Source: Lactobacillus bombicola
GTDB lineage: Bacteria; Bacillota; Bacilli; Lactobacillales; Lactobacillaceae
DNA length: 64,000 bases
Direction of reading: 5' to 3'
Assembly (NCBI RefSeq): GCF_900112665.1
Contig: NZ_FOMN01000009.1
Span: 1 to 64,000, forward strand
Under the pieces are notes generated by a model. It ran no database searches. It was not told where the DNA came from and saw only the letters and a program-made list of their open reading frames with translations. Of the stretch, positions 26,276 through 36,218 are shown piece by piece. Each line of letters begins with the position of its first letter. The first letter of the stretch is position 1. A program made the position numbers and the translations under genes.

Positions 26276-26312
26276 AAAGACAACTTTGCCGCTTAGCAAG
26301 TTGTCTTTTTTT
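26276..26312 (+). terminator. Terminator of rplK-rplA
   Basis: AAAGACAACTTTGC pairs with GCAAGTTGTCTTT (one bulge), followed by T7. Confidence 0.88.
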
Positions 26313-26400
26313 ACTTAATTTTAAGTGATTATGATTGGTTGATTGTTCAAGTTTTGATAAACTAAAATTGAAATTAAAATATTTAATTGAGGAATTTATA

Positions 26401-27267
26401 ATGCGAAAAAGTAATTTTGTCCAACTGCTGGCCTGCTGTTTGTTAGTGCCGCTTTTTTTAGTTGGTTGCAGCAAAAACGGTCAAAAAATCACTATAGTTG
26501 GTTCTAGTGCCCTGCAACCGCTCATCGAGCAAGCAGGTAATGATTATCATCTGGCTCACCTTAATAGTAATATTGTTGTACAAGGTGGCGGTTCAGGTAC
26601 TGGCTTGAGCCAGGTTCAAGCAGGAGCAGTTGAAGTGGGTACTTCAGATGTTTTTGCTGAGACACAAAAGGGAATCGATGCCCAAAAATTAAAGGATTAT
26701 CCTGTAGCAATAGTGGGGATAGTTCCAATTGCTAATAAAGCTGTGGGCATTAAGAATTTGTCAAAAAAACAATTAGCTGATATCTTTACTGGTAAAATAA
26801 AAAATTGGCATGAGGTTGGCGGAAAAAATTTACCAATCATTGTAATTAACCGCTCGCGTGGTAGTGGGACAAGGTCAACTTTTGAGGATCTAATACTTAA
26901 TGGTAAAGATGCAGTCAATTCACAAGAACAAGACTCCAATGGCAGTGTTAAAAAAATTGTTAATTCTACCCCAGGAACAATTTCTTATATTTCCTTTCCT
27001 TACGCTAATGATCAAAACATTCAAAAGATAAGTATTAATCATGTTGTGCCTGATAATAAGAATATTCCTTCCAATAAGTGGTCATTATGGTCATATGAAC
27101 ATATGTATACTAAGGGCAAGCCTAATAAGGCAACAGCGGCCTTCATTGATTACGTATTGAGCCCAAAGGTACAAAAAGAAGTAGTACCAAAAATTGGTTA
27201 TTTAAGTATAAATGAAATGAAAGTTGTTCGTGACAGTCAAAATAAAGTTTCAAAGATAAGGAATTAA
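26401..27267 (+). CDS. pstS: Phosphate ABC transporter substrate-binding lipoprotein
   Basis: 288 residues. Signal peptide and lipobox LVGC with the lipidated cysteine at residue 23. The phosphate-binding residues appear in VGSSALQP, GGGSGTGLSQV and NRSRGSGTRSTFEDL. It delivers phosphate to PstC/PstA. The frame extends upstream to 26335, but GAGGA lies before the ATG at 26401 and the signal peptide begins there. First gene of pstS-pstC-pstA-pstB-pstB-phoU; no PhoP/PhoR genes are in the window. Confidence 0.95.
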   Translation: MRKSNFVQLLACCLLVPLFLVGCSKNGQKITIVGSSALQPLIEQAGNDYHLAHLNSNIVVQGGGSGTGLSQVQAGAVEVGTSDVFAETQKGIDAQKLKDYPVAIVGIVPIANKAVGIKNLSKKQLADIFTGKIKNWHEVGGKNLPIIVINRSRGSGTRSTFEDLILNGKDAVNSQEQDSNGSVKKIVNSTPGTISYISFPYANDQNIQKISINHVVPDNKNIPSNKWSLWSYEHMYTKGKPNKATAAFIDYVLSPKVQKEVVPKIGYLSINEMKVVRDSQNKVSKIRN

Positions 27268-27269
27268 CT

Positions 27270-28262
27270 ATGGTAAAAAAAGAACAGGATTTGCAAAAGG
27301 TTGTTGAAAAAGCAATCTCGGCGCAAAAGGTTCCACATGTTAAATTTAAGGGAATCGATCCCAGAAATATTGATGTAGCACGACTGACTAAGCCATCAAA
27401 AGAAACTCGACAAGAACGCTGGGGAAAAGGGTTGACCTTTTTAGCAATTATTTTAATTGTAATTTTAATTATTGCTATTATTGGCTTTGTTGGTAGTCAT
27501 GGCTTAGCTACTTTTTTCAATGATAAAGTTAATATATTCAAATTTTTATTTTCATCTGATTGGAATCCTAGTGCAGGAAAAGATCATGTCGGGGCAGCCG
27601 CGATGATTGTTACTTCTTTTGCAGTAACACTTTTAGCAGCTTTAATTGCCACCCCGTTTTCAGTGGCTGTAGCACTATTTATGACAGAATATGTTTCTCA
27701 TAGGCGAGCAAATTTATTGCAATCTGTGATTGAACTGTTAGTTGGTATTCCATCTGTTGTTTATGGCTTTTTAGGGTTAACGGTGGTAGTACCGTTGATT
27801 AGAACAATTTTTGGTGGTACTGGTTTTGGCATTTTAACTGCAACTTTAGTTTTATTTGTTATGGTTTTGCCAACGATTACTTCACTTACCGTTGATGCTT
27901 TTAAAGCGGTGCCCAAAGAGCTACGTAAATCATCAGCAGCTTTAGGAGCAACTAAATGGCAAACTATTTATCATGTTGTCTTACGGGCGGCAAGAAGTAG
28001 AATAATGACGGCAATTATATTTGGAATGGCTCGGGCTTTTGGCGAAGCACTAGCTGTACAAATGGCAATTGGGAATGCTGTATTGATGCCGTTTAATTTG
28101 GTTAGCCCAGCAGCTACTTTAACTAGTCAATTAACCAGTCAAATGGGTAACACCGTAATGGGAACTTTACCTAATAATGCATTATGGTCACTAGCTTTGT
28201 TGTTATTAGTGATGTCTTTATTTTTCAATTTCTTAGTACACTTAATTGGAAAGAAGGGCTAG
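27270..28262 (+). CDS. pstC: Phosphate ABC transporter permease PstC
   Basis: 330 residues, slightly longer than usual through a hydrophilic N-terminal tail of about 50 residues. Six membrane helices follow, with the BPD permease EAA loop near ELRKSSAALGATKWQTI (about residue 215-231). It starts two bases after pstS and overlaps nothing downstream. Confidence 0.94.
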   Translation: MVKKEQDLQKVVEKAISAQKVPHVKFKGIDPRNIDVARLTKPSKETRQERWGKGLTFLAIILIVILIIAIIGFVGSHGLATFFNDKVNIFKFLFSSDWNPSAGKDHVGAAAMIVTSFAVTLLAALIATPFSVAVALFMTEYVSHRRANLLQSVIELLVGIPSVVYGFLGLTVVVPLIRTIFGGTGFGILTATLVLFVMVLPTITSLTVDAFKAVPKELRKSSAALGATKWQTIYHVVLRAARSRIMTAIIFGMARAFGEALAVQMAIGNAVLMPFNLVSPAATLTSQLTSQMGNTVMGTLPNNALWSLALLLLVMSLFFNFLVHLIGKKG

Positions 28263-28269
28263 TGTTATT

Positions 28270-29163
28270 ATGAATTCAAAAAGAAATAATCAAATTGCTA
28301 CCGGGGTAATTTATTTTTTAGTTGCCATCGTAATTTTGTTATTAATTGGTATTATTGGTAATATTATATTTTCAGGGATATCACACTTATCTTGGCAGTT
28401 TTTAACCTCCAGTTCTTCTTCTTTTGAAGCTGGGGGAGGAATTAGAGATCAACTGTTTAATTCACTTTATTTGCTACTATTAACTTTAATTATTTCGCTA
28501 CCAATTGCACTGGGGGCAGCGATTTACCTTGCCGAGTACGCAGCCAATAATTGGCTAACGCAATTAATTAGAACTACAATTGAAATTTTGAGTTCTTTAC
28601 CATCGATAGTTGTTGGCTTATTTGGTTATTTAGTATTTGTAGTGCAATTTGGGTTAGGTTTTTCTATTATTTCTGGTGCGCTTGCCTTAACCTTTTTCAA
28701 TTTACCAATTTTAACAAGTAATATTGAAGAAGCAATTAAAGGTGTACCGCAGACCCAACGTGAAGCAGGTTGGGCTTTGGGACTATCAAATTGGAAAACT
28801 ATTCGAGGAATTGTAATTCCTGCCGCTTTACCCGGAATAATCACTGGGGTAATTTTAAGTGCAGGACGTGTTTTTGGTGAAGCAGCAGCTTTAATTTATA
28901 CAGCAGGTCAAAGTGGCTCGACAGTTGACTACTCAAACTGGAATATGTTCAGCCCTACTAGTTTTTTAAATGTAATGCGTCCCGCTGAAACACTGGCTGT
29001 TCATATTTGGAAAGTTAATACAGAAGGAATTATTCCAGATGTAAATGTTGTTTCAGCAGCTACTTCCGCTCTATTAGTAATTGTGGTAATTATATTTAAT
29101 TTTGGTGCTCGGGCACTAGGTAATTATCTGTATAAACGATTAACTGGGGCTAAGATAAAATAA
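28270..29163 (+). CDS. pstA: Phosphate ABC transporter permease PstA
   Basis: 297 residues with six membrane helices and the EAA loop QTQREAGWALGLSNWKTI. The frame could be opened at a TTG at 28246 inside pstC, but the ATG at 28270, with AGAAGG upstream, fits the family N-terminus better. Partner of PstC in the phosphate channel. Confidence 0.93.
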   Translation: MNSKRNNQIATGVIYFLVAIVILLLIGIIGNIIFSGISHLSWQFLTSSSSSFEAGGGIRDQLFNSLYLLLLTLIISLPIALGAAIYLAEYAANNWLTQLIRTTIEILSSLPSIVVGLFGYLVFVVQFGLGFSIISGALALTFFNLPILTSNIEEAIKGVPQTQREAGWALGLSNWKTIRGIVIPAALPGIITGVILSAGRVFGEAAALIYTAGQSGSTVDYSNWNMFSPTSFLNVMRPAETLAVHIWKVNTEGIIPDVNVVSAATSALLVIVVIIFNFGARALGNYLYKRLTGAKIK

Positions 29164-29172
29164 GGAACTTCT

Positions 29173-29973
29173 ATGGAAAATTGGCAAAATCAACCTAACT
29201 ATATTAAAACTTTTGATGAAGACGAGTGTGCTATTTATACACAAGATTTGAGTGTATTTTATGGCGGTACAATTCAAAAACTGTTTGATGTTAGTTTGGG
29301 CTTTAAAAAAAATACAATCACAGCACTTATTGGTGCTTCAGGATCAGGTAAATCGACATTTTTACGTTCACTTAATCGCATGAATGATCAGGTTGCTAGA
29401 GTTGATGGTAGTATAATTTTTCATGATCTTGATGTGAACCAAAAGAAGATTAATGTTTATGAATTACGTAAGACAATTGGAATGGTTTTTCAAAAACCTA
29501 ATCCTTTTCCCAAATCAATTAAAGATAATATTATCTATGCTTTAAAAGCAAACGGGCAGCATGATAAAGCTACTTTGGAACAATTAGTTGAAGAAAGTTT
29601 GCGGGCAGCTGCTCTGTGGGATGAGGTTAAGGATAAATTAGACCAAAGCGCATTAGCCCTTTCTGGTGGACAACAGCAGCGGTTATGTATTGCTCGGGCG
29701 ATTGCCCTAAAGCCTGAAATTTTGCTTTTGGATGAACCAGCAAGTGCATTAGATCCAGTTTCAACAGCTAAACTAGAGGATACGTTAAAGCAGTTGCGAG
29801 AAAAATATACGATGGTTATGGTTACACACAATATGCAGCAGGCATCAAGGATCAGTGAATATACTGCTTTCTTTCATTTAGGCCATGCACTTGAATATGA
29901 CACCACCTCTAATATTTTTACTAATCCGCAGGGTTCAATCACAGAAAAATATATCCAAGGTAGTTTTGGCTAA
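29173..29973 (+). CDS. pstB: Phosphate ABC transporter ATPase PstB (first copy)
   Basis: 266 residues. Walker A GASGSGKSTF, Q-loop FQKPNPFPKSI (the NPFP of PstB), signature LSGGQQQRLCIARA, Walker B ILLLDEPASALDP, H-loop THNMQQA. A second PstB gene follows at 12 bp, an arrangement common in lactobacilli; the two may act alternately or as a heterodimer. This copy has an N-terminal extension of about 17 residues. Confidence 0.95.
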   Translation: MENWQNQPNYIKTFDEDECAIYTQDLSVFYGGTIQKLFDVSLGFKKNTITALIGASGSGKSTFLRSLNRMNDQVARVDGSIIFHDLDVNQKKINVYELRKTIGMVFQKPNPFPKSIKDNIIYALKANGQHDKATLEQLVEESLRAAALWDEVKDKLDQSALALSGGQQQRLCIARAIALKPEILLLDEPASALDPVSTAKLEDTLKQLREKYTMVMVTHNMQQASRISEYTAFFHLGHALEYDTTSNIFTNPQGSITEKYIQGSFG

Positions 29974-29985
29974 AGGAGCAAGCGT

Positions 29986-30741
29986 ATGAAAAATGTCATG
30001 GAAGCGCAAAATGTTAAATTGAGCTATGGAAAATATGAAGCCTTACATGGTATAACTTTAAAATTTCCAGCCCAAAAATTAACAGCATTAATTGGTCCAT
30101 CTGGATGTGGTAAGTCGACTTTCTTACGTTGCTTAAATCGCATGAATGATGATATCGATAATATTAAAATTAGTGGCAAAATTTTGTTAGAAGATAAGGA
30201 TATTTATCATACTCATCTTGATTTAGTTTCTTTGCGAAAAAAAGTTGGGATGGTTTTTCAACAGCCAACCCCTTTTCCGTTTTCAGTTTTTGATAACGTA
30301 GCTTATGGTCTGAGAGTAGCTGGAGTTAAAGATAAAACTGTAATTGAGCAGCGAGTTGAAGAAAGTTTAAAGCAAGCTGCAATTTGGGAAGAAACTAAAG
30401 ATAATTTACAGCGAAATGCTCAAGAATTTTCTGGTGGGCAGCAACAAAGAATTTGTATTGCTCGTGCTTTGGCAGTTAGACCAGAAGTGGTTTTGCTTGA
30501 TGAACCGACTTCCGCATTAGATCCAATTTCAAGTGCAGAAATTGAAGAAACTTTAATGGGACTAAAGAAAAAATATACTTTTATTATGGTGACTCATAAC
30601 TTGCAACAAGCTAGTCGCGTTTCAGATCAAGTGGCGTTTCTAATGAATGGTGAATTAATTGAATCTGGTTCAACTGAAGCAATGTTTTTGGCACCTAAAA
30701 AAGAAATTACAAGTAATTATCTAAATGGTCGGTTCGGTTAA
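29986..30741 (+). CDS. pstB: Phosphate ABC transporter ATPase PstB (second copy)
   Basis: 251 residues. Walker [12 protein letters not shown]-loop [11 protein letters not shown], signature [14 protein letters not shown], Walker [15 protein letters not shown]-loop THNLQQA. All catalytic motifs are intact, as in the first copy. AAGGAGC precedes the ATG. Followed by phoU at 19 bp. Confidence 0.95.
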   Translation: MKNVMEAQNVKLSYGKYEALHGITLKFPAQKLTALIGPSGCGKSTFLRCLNRMNDDIDNIKISGKILLEDKDIYHTHLDLVSLRKKVGMVFQQPTPFPFSVFDNVAYGLRVAGVKDKTVIEQRVEESLKQAAIWEETKDNLQRNAQEFSGGQQQRICIARALAVRPEVVLLDEPTSALDPISSAEIEETLMGLKKKYTFIMVTHNLQQASRVSDQVAFLMNGELIESGSTEAMFLAPKKEITSNYLNGRFG

Positions 30742-30760
30742 TATATAGGAGTAAGTTTTT

Positions 30761-31429
30761 ATGCATGAAATATTTTTAGATGAACTAAAAAAATTAAATA
30801 CCAGATTTATGGAAATGGGTGTACTAGTTAATGATTTAATTGACAAAGGAACCCGATCATTTGTGGCCCATGATAAAATGATGGCCCAAGAAATGATTGA
30901 AGAAGATAAAGAAGTGGCCAAAGAAGCAATTAGAATTGAAAAAAAAGCTTTAGACTTAATGGCCTTGCAGCAACCAGTTGCAACTGATTTTCGGGTAGTA
31001 ATTAGTATTCTTAAAGCAACTACAGACCTTGAAAGAATTGGTGAGAATGCTAACAGTATAGCGGTAGAGACTGTACGGGTTAAAGGTAATCCGCGTATCT
31101 CAGAAGTCGAAGAAATTATTTCACGGATGACTCATCAGGTGCGTTCAATGCTAATCAAGGTTCTAACAGCTTATGTGCAAGAAGATGAAAAGACTGCGCG
31201 TGAAATGGTTGAAGGTCATAAAGAAGTTTATGATGATTATAAGAAAGCCCGAAAAATGATTATTGATGGGGTTGAACAAGATCCCAACGTTGCCGTTGCT
31301 TCAGCTAGTTACTTTGTGATTATTCGTTTACTTGAAAGAATTAGTGACCATATAGTTAATATTGCCAATTGGGTAATTTATAAGGTTTCTGGTGAATTAT
31401 TTGAACTAATTGAGAATAAAAATAATTGA
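30761..31429 (+). CDS. phoU: Phosphate signalling and transport regulator PhoU
   Basis: 222 residues, all-helical, two PhoU repeats of about 100 residues with the metal-binding E/DxxxD motifs (TTDLERIGENANSIA near residue 87 and LLERISDHIVNIANW near 189). It restrains Pst uptake and phosphate signalling. TAGGAG precedes the ATG. Last gene of the pst operon; the rplJ promoter begins five bases after its stop. Confidence 0.94.
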   Translation: MHEIFLDELKKLNTRFMEMGVLVNDLIDKGTRSFVAHDKMMAQEMIEEDKEVAKEAIRIEKKALDLMALQQPVATDFRVVISILKATTDLERIGENANSIAVETVRVKGNPRISEVEEIISRMTHQVRSMLIKVLTAYVQEDEKTAREMVEGHKEVYDDYKKARKMIIDGVEQDPNVAVASASYFVIIRLLERISDHIVNIANWVIYKVSGELFELIENKNN

Positions 31430-31433
31430 TAGC

Positions 31434-31462
31434 TTGCTTTTGCAATGTAAGCCTGCTATACT
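31434..31462 (+). promoter_or_regulatory. Promoter of rplJ-rplL
   Basis: TTGCTT (31434-31439), 17 bp, TATACT (31457-31462). It starts transcription near 31469 and produces a leader of about 150 nt. Confidence 0.7.
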
Positions 31463-31468
31463 ATTGAA

Positions 31469-31577
31469 AGTAAATTCTACCTAAGACGCGGGTGGTCTAG
31501 TGCCTTAATTTCCCGCCGAGGCCAGAAGATGATGAAGATTTTTAAAACTCCATGTCTTGCTTGGCATGGAGTTTTTA
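31469..31577 (+). ncRNA. Ribosomal protein L10 leader
   Basis: The segment contains the conserved CCTAAGAC...GGTGG...GCCGAGGCC features of the Firmicutes L10 leader RNA, between the promoter and an intrinsic terminator upstream of rplJ. L10-L12 complex binding to this RNA is known to switch the downstream terminator, setting L10/L12 levels. Confidence 0.85.
31544..31577 (+). terminator. Attenuator terminator of the L10 leader
   Basis: AAAACTCCATG (31544-31554) pairs with CATGGAGTTTT (31565-31575), followed by T residues, 45 bp before rplJ. It is the regulated terminator of the leader. Confidence 0.88.
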
Positions 31578-31621
31578 GGCCTTATGGAATTTATTAATGA
31601 ATTTGATGGAGGTGAATTCGT

Positions 31622-32131
31622 TTGAGTAAAGCTGCTATTGCTGAAAAAGAAAAGTTTGTTAATGCATTTGCTGAAGAACTTAAAGCTGCCAAAGCTGTTT
31701 TGGTGATTAATTACCTTGGCTTAACTGTTGAAGAAGTTACTAACATGCGTCAAGAACTTCGTGCTAATGATGTTAAGATGAAGGTTATTAAGAATACTTA
31801 CTTAAGACGTGCGGCTGCTAAGGCGGGCATTGAAGGTCTTGAAGACACTTTTGTTGGACCAACAGCTGTTGTTTACACTGATAATGCAGATAATATTACT
31901 GAGCCTGCTCGAATTGTTGCTAAGTATGAGAAGGACTTTGATGTTATTGACATTAAGGGTGGTATGCTTGAAGGTAAGATAACTTCTAAAGAAGAAATCC
32001 AGGCTCTTGCTGCTATCCCAGGTCGCGAAGGCTTGCTTTCAATGCTTGTTTCTGTATTACAAGCACCTGTGCGCAATTTCGCATATGCTGTTAAAGCTGT
32101 TGCTGATTCAAAGGATGAATCTGCAGAATAA
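31622..32131 (+). CDS. rplJ: 50S ribosomal protein L10
   Basis: 169 residues; forms the base of the L7/L12 stalk and binds the leader of its own mRNA. Conserved VINYLGLTVEEVTNMR and KVIKNTYLRRA. The start is TTG with GGAGGTGA well spaced upstream. Followed by rplL. Confidence 0.96.
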   Translation: MSKAAIAEKEKFVNAFAEELKAAKAVLVINYLGLTVEEVTNMRQELRANDVKMKVIKNTYLRRAAAKAGIEGLEDTFVGPTAVVYTDNADNITEPARIVAKYEKDFDVIDIKGGMLEGKITSKEEIQALAAIPGREGLLSMLVSVLQAPVRNFAYAVKAVADSKDESAE

Positions 32132-32179
32132 ATAAAATAATTTTTTTCTAAATATTAAAATTTCGGAGGATACATAAGT

Positions 32180-32542
32180 ATGGCTTTAGATACTGAAAAG
32201 ATTATTGAAGACTTAAAGAGTGCTTCAATTCTTGAATTAAATGACCTTGTAAAGGCTATTGAAGATGAATTTGGCGTTTCAGCTGCTGCTCCAGTTGCTG
32301 TAGCTGGTGCTGCTGGTGAAGCTGAAGCTAAGTCAAGCTATGATGTAGAATTGACTAGTGCAGGCCAAGAAAAGGTTAAGGTTATTAAGGTTGTCCGTGA
32401 TATTACTGGACTTGGCCTTAAGGACTCAAAAGATCTTGTTGATGGCGCACCTAAGAACGTTAAGGAAGGCGTTTCTGAAGATGAAGCTAACGACATTAAG
32501 GCTAAACTTGAAGAAGTTGGCGCTTCTGTAACTTTGAAATAG
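32180..32542 (+). CDS. rplL: 50S ribosomal protein L7/L12
   Basis: 120 residues. N-terminal dimerisation helices, Ala-rich hinge ([12 protein letters not shown], residues 35-46) and C-terminal factor-binding domain with [12 protein letters not shown]. Recruits translation factors to the ribosome. CGGAGGA precedes the ATG. A terminator follows. Confidence 0.97.
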   Translation: MALDTEKIIEDLKSASILELNDLVKAIEDEFGVSAAAPVAVAGAAGEAEAKSSYDVELTSAGQEKVKVIKVVRDITGLGLKDSKDLVDGAPKNVKEGVSEDEANDIKAKLEEVGASVTLK

Positions 32543-32570
32543 TTACAGTCCAACTGGACAAGTTAAAATG

Positions 32571-32610
32571 AGCACGTATTTGCAATTTGCAGATGCGTGC
32601 TTTTATTTTT
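32571..32610 (+). terminator. Terminator of rplJ-rplL
   Basis: AGCACGTATTTGC pairs with GCAGATGCGTGCT, followed by TTTTATTTTTT. Confidence 0.88.
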
Positions 32611-32755
32611 TATTGATAAGTAACTGCTGTAATTTATATTAAAAGCAGAGCAGATTAATTTTATGGTAATAGTCTCAATTATGATTTCACTTTTCAAAAA
32701 GCCTAATCAACGATAGAATAATTTTAACGAGATTAAAGTTAGAGATGAGTAAGTG

Positions 32756-33376
32756 ATGACTGAGCAAAAAAATCAAATGTATTATGCGGCTAATCCGACT
32801 TCGGGGCATGATGAGCACATGGTTGACTATCATGTTGCTGGAATAGACCTAAAATTCACCACGGATGCAGGTGTTTTTTCAAAAATGCGGGTCGACTATG
32901 GTTCAGGTGCTTTAATTAAGCAGATGGCCCAAGTTTCTTTTCCCGCTAAAGGAATTTTAGATGTCGGAGCAGGTTATGGTCCGTTGGGCCTTTTTGCCGC
33001 GAAATTTTGGCCAGAGCAAACTGTGGAGATGATTGATGTCAATGAGCGCGGTTTGGCGCTAGCAAAGAGAAATGCCGCCATGAATCAAATAAGCAATGTG
33101 GCAATTTATCAGTCTAATGTTTATGAGAAAATAGCTAATAACAAAAAATTTGGGCTAATTGTGACTAATCCGCCAATTCGTGCTGGTAAAAGTGTTGTTA
33201 CCAGTATCTTATCGGGCGCTAAAAATCACCTGGTTAAAAATGGCAAAATTCTTGTTGTCATCCAAAAAAAGCAAGGTGAACCTAGTGCACGCAAGCTTTT
33301 AAAGGCTACTTTTGGTAATTGCACCATCTTGGACCGAGACAAAGGTTACTACATTTTGCAGGCGGTGAATAATTAA
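32756..33376 (+). CDS. rsmC: 16S rRNA methyltransferase, RsmC-like
   Basis: 206 residues, a single MTS domain of the RsmC class. The SAM loop is DVGAGYGPLGLFA (near residue 66-78) and the catalytic motif TNPPIRAG (near 138) is the NPPF/I type that modifies guanine N2. E. coli RsmC is twice as long because of a duplicated N-terminal domain; the short form is usual in Firmicutes. The frame begins GTG ATG; the ATG is used here. It overlaps tadA by one base. Confidence 0.85.
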   Translation: MTEQKNQMYYAANPTSGHDEHMVDYHVAGIDLKFTTDAGVFSKMRVDYGSGALIKQMAQVSFPAKGILDVGAGYGPLGLFAAKFWPEQTVEMIDVNERGLALAKRNAAMNQISNVAIYQSNVYEKIANNKKFGLIVTNPPIRAGKSVVTSILSGAKNHLVKNGKILVVIQKKQGEPSARKLLKATFGNCTILDRDKGYYILQAVNN

Positions 33377-33879
33377 TGTCTTTTTCAAGTGAAGAAAAGA
33401 AAAAGTACATGCAATTAGCCTTTGAGCAGGCAAATAAAGCGCAAGAAAAAGGTGAAGTTCCGATTGGTGCAATTTTAGTGGATCCAGCTGGTCAAGTTAT
33501 TGGTAGTGGGTATAATCGGCGCGAACTTGATCAAGATGCTACGCAACATGCTGAAATGATGGCAATTAGGCAGGGATGTACTAAGCTAAACACTTGGCGA
33601 TTAATCGATTGTAGCTTGTTTGTCACACTAGAACCATGCCCAATGTGTGCTGGGGCAATTATCAATTCCAGAATAAAAAGCGTTTACTTTGGCGCCTTGG
33701 ATCCTAAAGCTGGTGCGGCAGGCAGTGTGGTTGACTTGTTTAGCATTAGTAAATTTAATCATCATCCTCGGGTTATTCGCGGCTTATACCGCGAAGAAGC
33801 TAGTCAAATGTTAAAGGATTTTTTTCGGGCAATCCGCCGGAAACAAAAATTAGCCAAAAAAGCTTTAAAAAATGATTAG
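33376..33879 (+). CDS. tadA: tRNA-specific adenosine deaminase
   Basis: 167 residues. The zinc site and proton shuttle are in HAEMMA (near residue 57) and PCPMCAGA (near 87). It converts A34 to inosine in tRNA-Arg(ACG). The order tadA-SRP RNA-dnaX is that of Bacillus and supports TadA over a general cytidine deaminase. Confidence 0.95.
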   Translation: MSFSSEEKKKYMQLAFEQANKAQEKGEVPIGAILVDPAGQVIGSGYNRRELDQDATQHAEMMAIRQGCTKLNTWRLIDCSLFVTLEPCPMCAGAIINSRIKSVYFGALDPKAGAAGSVVDLFSISKFNHHPRVIRGLYREEASQMLKDFFRAIRRKQKLAKKALKND

Positions 33880-33942
33880 GAAATCGGAAAAGATTCCGCA
33901 AATTAGTGGAAAAATTTAGTAAAATAAGTTATTATACTTTAT

Positions 33943-34016
33943 GGGCAATGTTCAACCTCCAAAGCGTGTCAGGACCGGAAGGTAGCAGCACTAAGGTTGC
34001 TTGGACATGTGCCTTT
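33943..34016 (+). ncRNA. ffs: Signal recognition particle RNA, small bacterial type
   Basis: The universally conserved helix 8 tip is present: GTCAGGACCGGAAGGTAGCAGCA, in which the GGAA tetraloop is seen in CCGGAAGG. The ends GGGCAATGTTC and GGACATGTGCC pair into the arm. A TATACT hexamer at 33933-33938 provides a -10 and sets the start near 33943-33945. Position between tadA and dnaX as in other Firmicutes; exact ends are estimates. Confidence 0.92.
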
Positions 34017-34030
34017 TATTAGACATTTAC

Positions 34031-34067
34031 AAACTCTTAACTCTTTCGAAGAGTTAAGAGTTTTTTA
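34031..34067 (+). terminator. Terminator of the SRP RNA gene
   Basis: AACTCTTAACTCTT pairs perfectly with AAGAGTTAAGAGTT around a short TCG loop, followed by T6. Confidence 0.92.
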
Positions 34068-34083
34068 CTAGGGAAGATTTTCA

Positions 34084-35874
34084 ATGGTTTATCAAGCTTT
34101 ATACCGCAAATGGCGACCACGAACTTTTGACAGTGTAGTTGGTCAAGCAGATATTACAAATACTTTAAAAAACGCGATTAAGCGTGGTACCATTTCGCAT
34201 GCTTTTCTTTTTGCTGGACCGCGGGGAACAGGGAAAACTTCGTGTGCAAAAATTTTTGCCAAAGCTTTAAATTGTACTAATCTCCAAGATGGCGAGCCCT
34301 GCAATGAATGTGCTAATTGTATTGCTGCTGATAAGGGTGCTATGGCTGATATCATGGAAATTGATGCTGCCTCAAATAATGGGGTTGACGAAATTCGTGA
34401 GATTCGTGATAAAGTAAAATATGCGCCTACGCAGGGTAAGTATAAGGTATATATTATTGATGAGGTTCACATGCTATCAATGGGGGCATTTAATGCACTA
34501 TTGAAGACATTGGAAGAGCCACCTGAGCATGTAGTTTTTATTTTGGCAACAACCGAATTACAAAAAGTTCCTGCTACCATTATTTCTAGAACGCAGCGTT
34601 ATAATTTTAAACGGATTACTAATCATGATCTTAAGCAACGGATGAAGTATATTCTTGAGCAAGAAAATATCAAATATGAAGATCGTGCCTTAAAGGTGAT
34701 TGCTCAAGTTGCTGATGGTGGTATGCGGGATGCATTAAGTATCTTAGATCAATTATTAAGTTATGAACAAGATACAGTAAAATATGCTACTGCCTTAGAA
34801 ATTACAGGTTTTGCTGCTAGAGAAACGATTGAACAAATTTTATTAGCAATTTTAAATAAGGATGCCGTTAAGGCAATAGAACTTGCCCATAAGCAGTTAC
34901 AACAGGGTGCCAGCTCAAAAAATATTTTAGATGAGTTAATTGATTTGGCAACTAACTGTTTGTTAGTGCTCAAAACAGGGACTGATAATCATAGTAATTT
35001 TTGTAGTGAAACTTTCATTGAGCAAATTAAAGAATTTACAGTAGATAGCTATTTTGATCTGATAGTTTTTGCCAATAATGCTTTGACTAATTTGAGATAT
35101 ACTAATCAGCAACAAATCCCACTTGAAGTATTCATAGTTGAAAGTACTAGTCAAACTAGCTTAGGTGAAGCGAATAGCACTAATTCTGAAAAAAAATTAA
35201 GCGAAGAAATTCATGCTTTAAAAGAGCAAATGGTCGTTTTAAAGCAAAAAGTATCTTCCTTAAGTGAGACTACAACTAGCACTAATAGCAGCCGAGTCTA
35301 CCATATTAATAGTGAAAATAATAATGTGACGAAAAAGAGCAAGCCAGTCAAAGAAATTAAAAGCGTAAAAAGAGCGAAAAAGAGTGGGCACACTAACCAA
35401 CAGAATCGGCAACGTGTTTATCATGTTTTGGAAAATGCGACCAAACATGATTTGCAGACAATTAAAGATGTTTGGGCTGATTTACAGTCGGTTCTAGGTG
35501 TTTCACAAAGAGCTGTTCTTGAGGTCTTAGAGCCAGTAGCAGCGAGTCCAGACCAAGTTGTAATGAAATGCAAGTATACCCTTTGGTTTGAAAAAGCAAG
35601 TTCAGATGAAGATTTATTACAAATAATAACTAATCAAATTGCCAAGTCGACGCAACATAATTATGAAATTGTTTTAGTCCCAGATAAGGATTGGTTTACT
35701 GTTCGCAGTGAATTTTTACAAAGCCATCGGCAAGAGCTGGCAAATAAAAAAAAGCAGACTGATAGTCCCAAAAATAGTAGTAAAGAATTAAGTGAACTTA
35801 AGGATAAAACTGATATTGAAGTTGTTGCCAAAGCCAAAGACTTATTTGGTGAAGCAGTAAATATAAAAGATTAA
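34084..35874 (+). CDS. dnaX: DNA polymerase III subunits gamma and tau
   Basis: 596 residues. Clamp-loader ATPase with Walker [10 protein letters not shown] (45-53), zinc-binding cysteines (CxxC pattern in EPCNECANC near 72-79), Walker B IIDEVHML (near 122), and SRTQRYNF near 170. Domain III extends to about residue 360; the rest is the tau-specific tail that contacts helicase and polymerase. A run of eight A residues (35189-35196) sits at the end of domain III and could permit a frameshift that yields a gamma form. Followed by ybaB and recR as in Bacillus. Confidence 0.96.
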   Translation: MVYQALYRKWRPRTFDSVVGQADITNTLKNAIKRGTISHAFLFAGPRGTGKTSCAKIFAKALNCTNLQDGEPCNECANCIAADKGAMADIMEIDAASNNGVDEIREIRDKVKYAPTQGKYKVYIIDEVHMLSMGAFNALLKTLEEPPEHVVFILATTELQKVPATIISRTQRYNFKRITNHDLKQRMKYILEQENIKYEDRALKVIAQVADGGMRDALSILDQLLSYEQDTVKYATALEITGFAARETIEQILLAILNKDAVKAIELAHKQLQQGASSKNILDELIDLATNCLLVLKTGTDNHSNFCSETFIEQIKEFTVDSYFDLIVFANNALTNLRYTNQQQIPLEVFIVESTSQTSLGEANSTNSEKKLSEEIHALKEQMVVLKQKVSSLSETTTSTNSSRVYHINSENNNVTKKSKPVKEIKSVKRAKKSGHTNQQNRQRVYHVLENATKHDLQTIKDVWADLQSVLGVSQRAVLEVLEPVAASPDQVVMKCKYTLWFEKASSDEDLLQIITNQIAKSTQHNYEIVLVPDKDWFTVRSEFLQSHRQELANKKKQTDSPKNSSKELSELKDKTDIEVVAKAKDLFGEAVNIKD

Positions 35875-35888
35875 TAAAGGAGAAAAAG

Positions 35889-36218
35889 ATGAGTAAAAGA
35901 CCTAGTTTTGGTGGAATTGGTGGCATGAATATGCAACAAATGATGAAACAAGCTAAAAAGTTACAAGAGCAAATGACTCAAGAACAACAAAATCTCACTG
36001 AGCAAGAATTTACTGGTAGCTCGGTTGATGATTTAGTTGTGGCCACCTTTAGTGGTGATCGCCACTTAAAGGGGATTAAAATTAACAAAGATGCCATTGA
36101 TCCAGATGATCCAGATATGTTACAAGACTTAGTGATTGATGCAGTTAATAAGGGATTAACAAAAATTGATGAGGCTACACAAGCTAGTTTAGGTAAGTAC
36201 ACGAAGGGTATGATTTAA
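35889..36218 (+). CDS. YbaB/EbfC family nucleoid-associated protein
   Basis: 109 residues. [15 protein letters not shown] (about residues 14-28) starts the dimeric DNA-binding fold; the middle [20 protein letters not shown] is the conserved sheet. It sits between dnaX and recR, the standard place for ybaB. An AAAGGAG site precedes the ATG, and its TAA is directly followed by the recR start. Confidence 0.93.
   Translation: MSKRPSFGGIGGMNMQQMMKQAKKLQEQMTQEQQNLTEQEFTGSSVDDLVVATFSGDRHLKGIKINKDAIDPDDPDMLQDLVIDAVNKGLTKIDEATQASLGKYTKGMI

Noticed and set aside
26335-26400. Upstream start for pstS
   Set aside because: The signal peptide and lipobox need the start at 26401, which has its own ribosome binding site.
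29173-30741. Tandem pstB as an unusual duplication
   Set aside because: Two adjacent pstB genes are common in lactobacilli and related Firmicutes.
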